In this document: positions 7,101-9,846 of the stretch, piece by piece
Layout of the letters: each line of letters opens with the position of its first letter
How positions within the stretch are numbered: position 1 is the first letter of the stretch
Source of the DNA: Chersky-822 sp035509195
GTDB taxonomy: Bacteria > Actinomycetota > Actinomycetes > Streptosporangiales > Streptosporangiaceae
Length of the DNA: 9,846 nt
Reading direction: 5' to 3'
Assembly: GCA_035509195.1 (NCBI GenBank)
Contig: DATJLT010000378.1
Coordinates: forward strand, 1 to 9,846
The notes under the pieces: model-generated
The model's database searches: none
The model's input: only the letters and a program-made list of their open reading frames with translations
Told to the model about the DNA's origin: nothing
Made by a program: the position numbers and the translations under genes

Positions 7101-9050
7101 CGCCTCACGCACGTGCCCGCCCCCGTCTGCTGGTGCCGACCGCCCTGACCGTTGTTTAGTGATCCGGGCCTGCAGGCCAACATAGGAACGGCTGGAATCG
7201 CTGACCTCGCCAAGCCATTCGGCGTAATCTCGCTTATTCTGGCCAACTTCCCGCAAAGCACCCGCGACCAGGTCACGCCTGGCCTGCTCCAGGTCACCGG
7301 AGGCCCTCTCCAGGTGAGCGTCAGTCGCCATGAGCTGGCAGTAAAGCAAGAGTCCTTCGAGATTAGCCGGGTGCAATTTCAGCAACGCGCTCCCGGCGGC
7401 CTTTCTGCCCTCTTCAGGCCAGAACCGCCATGGGTTCTCTTCATCGAGCAGTTGCTCGGTCGCGACGGCTGCTACCGCCACCTCCGCGTGCCAGGCACCA
7501 GGGCTCTGCATCTCATCGCGCCACTTGAACATGCGGTGCGCCGACAGCAAGAGCTGGGCGGCGTACTCATGCCACCAAGGTCCGGCACCTGGCGGACTCG
7601 GGTAGATCACGGCCGCGTGATGCCTGATCGTCCTGACGATCCGCAAGGCTCCGGTGAAAGCCGGGCGCTCACCAGCCGCGGCTTCAGCCAGTGCCTGGTC
7701 AACCGATTCCCGTTCCGGCGACAGATTCATGGCGGACATGCGGTCGCCAAGCGCCAGCAAGCGCTGCAATCTGATAAGTTCCGCGAAGTCGAGCACGCCG
7801 GCGAACGGTCCGCGGAGCAAGTTCAGTTCCAGCCAGGTCAGGTCGCTCAGGATCGGCCCGTCCGTCCGCGCGGCCGCATAATCGATCAGGTAAGGCTCAG
7901 TCTCCGCGACCAGCACATTGCGCGGATTCAGGTCCCCGTGTACGACGCCGATCACGAAGTTACGCGTCGGCTCGGTCAGCAACTTATCGAGTGCGCCAAA
8001 GGGGTGAGCCATGGCCAGCCCGTCCGCGGCTATCCCCCCATCGGTCAAGGTGACGGACGAAAATATCTTCTTAATACGCTCCCAGTTTCGCGCCGACCTC
8101 GTGTACTCGATCGTGCCGTAGATATTGATGCTCGGCTGCATACGCAATTTTTCAATTTCGCTGGCAGACAACTCGCAATCAACGTCAACGGAAACGTAAT
8201 CCCGGCCCGCCAGGCAGCGATCGTAAACCAGCGGCTGCCTGAAACTCGACGGACCAACGACAGATCCCTGCGGCCAGAGCCTGAAGTCAGAGAGTACTAC
8301 CGGAGTTCCCGCTGGCAGGGAACTGGTGCCGTCCCCTTCCCCGGCGTTGTCGAGTGCGAGACCTGATCTAAGAACCTCATGGGTGCCAAGGTGGCGGAAA
8401 CCGCCATGCGTTCTGAAATGAGCCTGCGGCGAATCGCCGGGAACGAGGTGCTCAGCCCTGAGCTTCAGGTCGGGACCGAGAGTGTGATTGACCGCCAGCT
8501 TGCGGTCCCAGCGGTCCTTCACCGTGTACCTGCTGTACAGCACGGCGGGTGCCCGGCGAAACAACCGGTCGATTACCTGGACAGCGGTTTCCACCTTGTC
8601 CTTGTCGCCACTGCCAGCGGCGACGACCAAGTCTTCCAGGCTGGTAGCCGGCGCCTTGGCGAAATGCTCGACATCGGCGTATACCACCGCCTCGTCCTCG
8701 CCCATCACCGCATACCTGGGGTCGAGCACGCCCTTCGTCACCGCGGCGATCGGCGGGCACAGAACACTGTGATAGTCGGCGAAAATCTCCCGGTACGCCT
8801 TCCACTCCGTAACGGCGTCGGCGCCGATCTTGGCGATCTGAGTCTGGGTCTGAGTACCGAATCTGACCGCGATGCGAAGGACGAGCGCTCCGCTGAACCC
8901 CCCGCTGAGCATTTGCTGGACCTCGACCCACTCGGGGCTCGGCCAGGTACCCTTCGCGTCGCCAATCGCAATGCGCCCGAGCGCATCTTCGACGCGAGCC
9001 CGTTCCAGATCGGACATTCCCCGCGGAGTGATGATCGGGAAGTCGCTCAT
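4146..9050 (-). CDS. Kinase/APH-like (TCAD9-type) domain fused to a Walker A-deficient NACHT-like STAND module and alpha-helical repeats
   Basis: A 1634-residue cytoplasmic protein; no signal peptide or membrane segment seen. Residues about 40-450 form a kinase-fold domain: a glycine-rich loop SGGFSGA at 49-55, a candidate beta3 lysine in QIAKIG (K74), a Glu in the following helix, the Brenner motif HGDLNPRN (H371, D373, N378) and the metal-binding Asp of LIDY (D390). Residues about 650-950 have the NACHT/STAND plan: RPTVLFGEMDLAEAHLLDEL at the P-loop position but without GxxxxGK[ST], LLVGRFDEV as Walker B (D754, E755), ITVCHQ as sensor strand, GDPLLLSMLATTW near 841-853, and RFRAQLYEDYFASRVL at the end of the winged helix. 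Residues about 950-1634 look like HEAT/TPR-type helical repeats. From memory this corresponds to ternary-complex-associated domain 9 plus an inactive STAND (iSTAND) in predicted NTP-dependent conflict systems. ATG 9050 is chosen because GGAGG lies just upstream (3 nt spacing, short). The open frame extends to 9197 but would overlap the divergent gene. The stop lies inside the antitoxin repeat, so the C-terminus may be truncated. Confidence 0.85.
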   Translation of the reverse strand: MSDFPIITPRGMSDLERARVEDALGRIAIGDAKGTWPSPEWVEVQQMLSGGFSGALVLRIAVRFGTQTQTQIAKIGADAVTEWKAYREIFADYHSVLCPPIAAVTKGVLDPRYAVMGEDEAVVYADVEHFAKAPATSLEDLVVAAGSGDKDKVETAVQVIDRLFRRAPAVLYSRYTVKDRWDRKLAVNHTLGPDLKLRAEHLVPGDSPQAHFRTHGGFRHLGTHEVLRSGLALDNAGEGDGTSSLPAGTPVVLSDFRLWPQGSVVGPSSFRQPLVYDRCLAGRDYVSVDVDCELSASEIEKLRMQPSINIYGTIEYTRSARNWERIKKIFSSVTLTDGGIAADGLAMAHPFGALDKLLTEPTRNFVIGVVHGDLNPRNVLVAETEPYLIDYAAARTDGPILSDLTWLELNLLRGPFAGVLDFAELIRLQRLLALGDRMSAMNLSPERESVDQALAEAAAGERPAFTGALRIVRTIRHHAAVIYPSPPGAGPWWHEYAAQLLLSAHRMFKWRDEMQSPGAWHAEVAVAAVATEQLLDEENPWRFWPEEGRKAAGSALLKLHPANLEGLLLYCQLMATDAHLERASGDLEQARRDLVAGALREVGQNKRDYAEWLGEVSDSSRSYVGLQARITKQRSGRSAPADGGGHVREAWTASALSLALGDRPTVLFGEMDLAEAHLLDELEYLCLRSANQRAERATGRRPPLLPVRTDAKDLIDRAGAGADGLAWLMAGRDLAPARLLLRAGAVQLLVGRFDEVSGDDRAVIAAWFCSVLREYPGTRITVCHQGKDAPAELDGWRTVVLSGPSPDQIGAFLGSRLAIADAKDLTSAIFDPQADPDFADLAGDPLLLSMLATTWNGGSRPRTRGDVIDAYVRSGLAAGEAEPGWIAYAESLAADLVGSGQAAASHRADVPSGLAGFVTTGREGTTSVRFRAQLYEDYFASRVLRELAVTDRQELVARVLSYAWRAAFLILVSFSDTDPSVIGELVRTVADADPCYAAELVRSAASPPEELAGWFAALQASSLADARAGSFVRERALRALVALGPAYPGGAEEIYGSLFAVVSDQAADAGWREFNLEALAEICRKARPGPRRSALAARLARQAGDLLTADKAPVGLRALTIRVAGNLELRGVTSLIAECVDASGPWPVVNAARQAMRDLGERLPVRLERAYQEAATARLRAIEEELPRHNFAVQTDRLQHERLRVLSELEGPSRLSEMLRGRFAFGIGEEISDLIDAKLPPDESIDLLAEITSTDQVAAAAAAHRLLRDRPDLAPLAFRRLASLAEQDQASVSKSRVLIAAAMIRQREVDFAEAVTHFRALLANSSVPASPGLEGLAVTLTAIASRDKRSAMREAWAAQDFLVRSAASARFRWPWPLVLSRTGYPVGELEMLLAAGDDSELGAAVRVLAAMNGFLLTAGRPPPLRLGPESREQLLRNCAELAASDLVLALQAAAVATLPEALSLIFPAGNAPMIGELIRGLEAARGTRLSLPGYDVIEVAPAAEALAALGYLARSLPRSDAMTADVLQALREFSGPKAHPSVETGRLTGLIYLGDFKPALEAVATGQADARLLHIARNAILWTDPALVAFWIAGRLAGPVLSADAFSELSEIKQAAEERAGRLIVAARQENIAG

Positions 9051-9120
9051 CTGCCTCCGTTCTGAACGGCAGCTTGCCTCAGGTCTAGAGTAGTTCTTAC
9101 GTAGGAGATATCGGGAGTCG
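9051..9120. promoter_or_regulatory. Divergent intergenic region with a 13-bp palindrome over the large gene's ribosome site
   Basis: This 70-bp gap separates two divergent starts (ATG 9050 minus, GTG 9121 plus). CCGTTC-T-GAACGG (9057-9069) is a perfect palindrome. In the minus-strand transcript it can fold as CCGUU-CAG-AACGG and ties up the first bases of the GGAGG site. TAGAGT (9095-9100, plus) and TACTCT (minus) are possible -10 elements over the same bases, but neither has a convincing -35. Both genes are probably controlled from here. Confidence 0.4.
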
Positions 9121-9525
9121 GTGCTGACGATGCCGTCCGGTGAATCAGCAGACAGCATGGCGCGTGCTGGCTGGAGTGCGCTCTGCGAACGGTTCATTGA
9201 GATTAAGCTCAGTGCCTTCCGCCTTGACCTGGCAAAGGAGTGGCGCGCGCTGGCGAGTGCTAACCCAGATACCCCTGGCTTGCTGGCTGAGTGGGAACAA
9301 CTCGAGGCGACGATCGCCGAACAGAATGCGCGCGACGGCGCCGTCGTCGTCCGTGGCTGGGATTGGCAGGAAGGCCGGACCTTCGAGACGGCGCGAGAAC
9401 AGCTTTACACCTGCCCGGCCGGGAGGTGCGACCGGGAGATGAGCGCTCCACCTGGTTTGCCGCCGCGCTGCGACCTCTTCGGCCGTGAGATGAAGGTTCA
9501 GGCGCCCGGATCCTCAGAAAATTGA
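9121..9525 (+). CDS. Small protein with C-terminal three-cysteine zinc-ribbon-like motif, divergent partner of the STAND gene
   Basis: A 134-residue protein. Residues about 13-80 are mostly helical, including LCERFIEIKLSAFRLDLAKE and a TPGLLAEWEQLEATIAEQNA stretch that could form a coiled coil. A tryptophan-rich VVVRGWDWQEGRTFETAREQ segment follows. The C-terminus has CPAGRC (C98, C103) and PPRCDLFGREM (C117), resembling a zinc ribbon but with only three visible Cys; the fourth ligand may be a His-less substitution or absent. I do not know its function. The divergent position next to the kinase-like/STAND protein suggests a shared module. GTG 9121 has GGGAG 3 nt upstream and AGGAG 13 nt upstream; ATG 9130 and ATG 9157 are alternative in-frame starts. 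The stop at 9523-9525 overlaps the first TTGACA hexamer of the next intergenic region. Confidence 0.75.
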   Translation: MLTMPSGESADSMARAGWSALCERFIEIKLSAFRLDLAKEWRALASANPDTPGLLAEWEQLEATIAEQNARDGAVVVRGWDWQEGRTFETAREQLYTCPAGRCDREMSAPPGLPPRCDLFGREMKVQAPGSSEN

Positions 9526-9577
9526 CACATAGCTGACACGCCTTCGACCCCGAGAGCGATACGCTCTTATTGACACA
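9521..9577 (+). repeat. ATTGACACA direct repeats flanking a hairpin
   Basis: ATTGACACA occurs at 9521-9529 and 9569-9577, 48 bp apart, with a third TGACAC at 9534-9539. Between them AGAGCG-ATA-CGCTCT (9553-9567) is a perfect 6-bp hairpin followed by TATT. The hairpin could be a weak terminator for the zinc-ribbon gene or an operator. The repeated TTGACA looks like a -35, but I find no -10 at 16-18 bp from either copy, so I do not call a promoter. Confidence 0.45.
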
Positions 9578-9610
9578 ATGCGCCGATCGGGCGCCGCAGG
9601 GGGGCCTGGG

Positions 9611-9625
9611 ATGCCAACTAGATGA
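9611..9625 (+). CDS. Five-codon mini-ORF (MPTR) overlapping the next start
   Basis: ATG 9611 has AGGGGGG 6 nt upstream, a better ribosome site than the following gene owns. It reads Met-Pro-Thr-Arg and stops at TGA 9623-9625, which overlaps the ATG at 9622 (ATGA). It may be a translational-coupling leader, or simply a by-product of the G-rich site. Existence as a translated peptide is unproven. Confidence 0.3.
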   Translation: MPTR

Positions 9626-9846
9626 CATCTAACCAAGATGGTGCGCCAACGGCACTAATCGCGGCCGAGATCAGGGCACTGCGTAAAGGCCGCGGCATCC
9701 GGTCCAGTGACCTGGAACGACGACTCGGGCAGAACCTGCGTGAACTCATCGGGCCAGGAGACGGCGATGTGGATCGCAGGCAGGTCCTGTCCAACGAACT
9801 CGCCGCGCAGGCGGCCAAGCTGCCTGAGGACCTGCGGATCGCGGTG
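9622..9846 (+). CDS. Probable actinobacterial regulatory protein, N-terminal 75 residues
   Basis: From ATG 9622 the frame is open to the window edge. It reads LIAAEIRALRKGRGIRSSDL, then ERRLGQNLRELIGPGDGD and LSNELAAQAAKLPEDLRIAV. This LxxEIRxLRxGRG...LxxRxGxxLxxL...LPxDLRxAV pattern is, from memory, the N-terminal region of a family common in streptomycete-type genomes and often annotated as a transcriptional regulator or hypothetical protein. An in-frame TAG at 9619-9621 directly before the ATG fixes this as the furthest upstream start. It has no clear ribosome site of its own and may rely on the overlapping mini-ORF. The function and the rest of the protein lie outside the window. Confidence 0.7.
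   Translation, partial: MTSNQDGAPTALIAAEIRALRKGRGIRSSDLERRLGQNLRELIGPGDGDVDRRQVLSNELAAQAAKLPEDLRIAV

Noticed and set aside
7152..8366. Plus-strand open frame of 404 codons
   Set aside because: It is the antisense of the kinase-like and linker part of the large gene, where all motifs are on the minus strand.
9051..9197. 49-residue N-terminal extension of the large protein
   Set aside because: It lacks a ribosome site, crosses the palindrome and the real GGAGG, and overlaps the divergent zinc-ribbon gene.
9522..9575. TTGACA hexamers as -35 promoter elements
   Set aside because: No TAnnnT lies 16-18 bp downstream of either copy, so I list them only as repeats.

Overview
The window is GC-rich chromosomal DNA with mostly G/C third codon positions, GTG and ATG starts, and protein families typical of large-genome actinomycetes (the Streptomyces/Streptosporangiales kind). 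I cannot name a genus. No rRNA, tRNA or CRISPR array is visible.

Layout. (1) Positions 1-2108, minus strand: a STAND regulator with an XRE helix-turn-helix, an NB-ARC NTPase and TPR repeats, cut by the left window edge. A good promoter lies at 2194-2221. (2) Positions about 2200-4160: a gene graveyard with one intact operon inside it. It holds a BrnT toxin stub, a frameshifted BrnA/CopG-type antitoxin fragment, an apparently intact three-gene minus-strand operon (DUF3467-like protein, small acidic protein, RelE/ParE-like toxin), a tyrosine-recombinase C-terminal stub lacking its catalytic-Tyr segment, and a second antitoxin fragment. The two antitoxin fragments share an approximately 84-bp direct repeat. 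The left copy keeps the 3' half of the gene and the right copy keeps the 5' half, so recombination between them would give a circle of about 1.7 kb carrying a complete antitoxin ORF. (3) Positions 4146-9050, minus strand: a 1634-residue protein. It starts with a kinase/aminoglycoside-phosphotransferase-like domain with intact catalytic motifs, continues with a NACHT-like STAND module whose Walker A is destroyed but whose Walker B acidic pair is kept, and ends in a long alpha-helical repeat region. This fits the architecture described in comparative genomics of bacterial NTP-dependent conflict systems as TCAD9 plus inactive STAND; that naming is from memory. (4) Positions 9121-9525, plus strand: a divergently transcribed small protein with a C-terminal three-cysteine zinc-ribbon-like motif, probably the conserved partner of the large protein. 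(5) From 9622 to the right edge: the start of a probable regulatory protein, preceded by a five-codon overlapping mini-ORF.

Taken together, the window looks like an accessory conflict/defence island. The strongest candidate for an under-described system is the kinase-like/inactive-STAND protein with its divergent zinc-ribbon partner. Next to it sit a STAND regulator, an unusual toxin-antitoxin operon and decayed integration and antitoxin modules. The 3' end of the large gene runs into the antitoxin repeat, so its C-terminus was shaped by a rearrangement.
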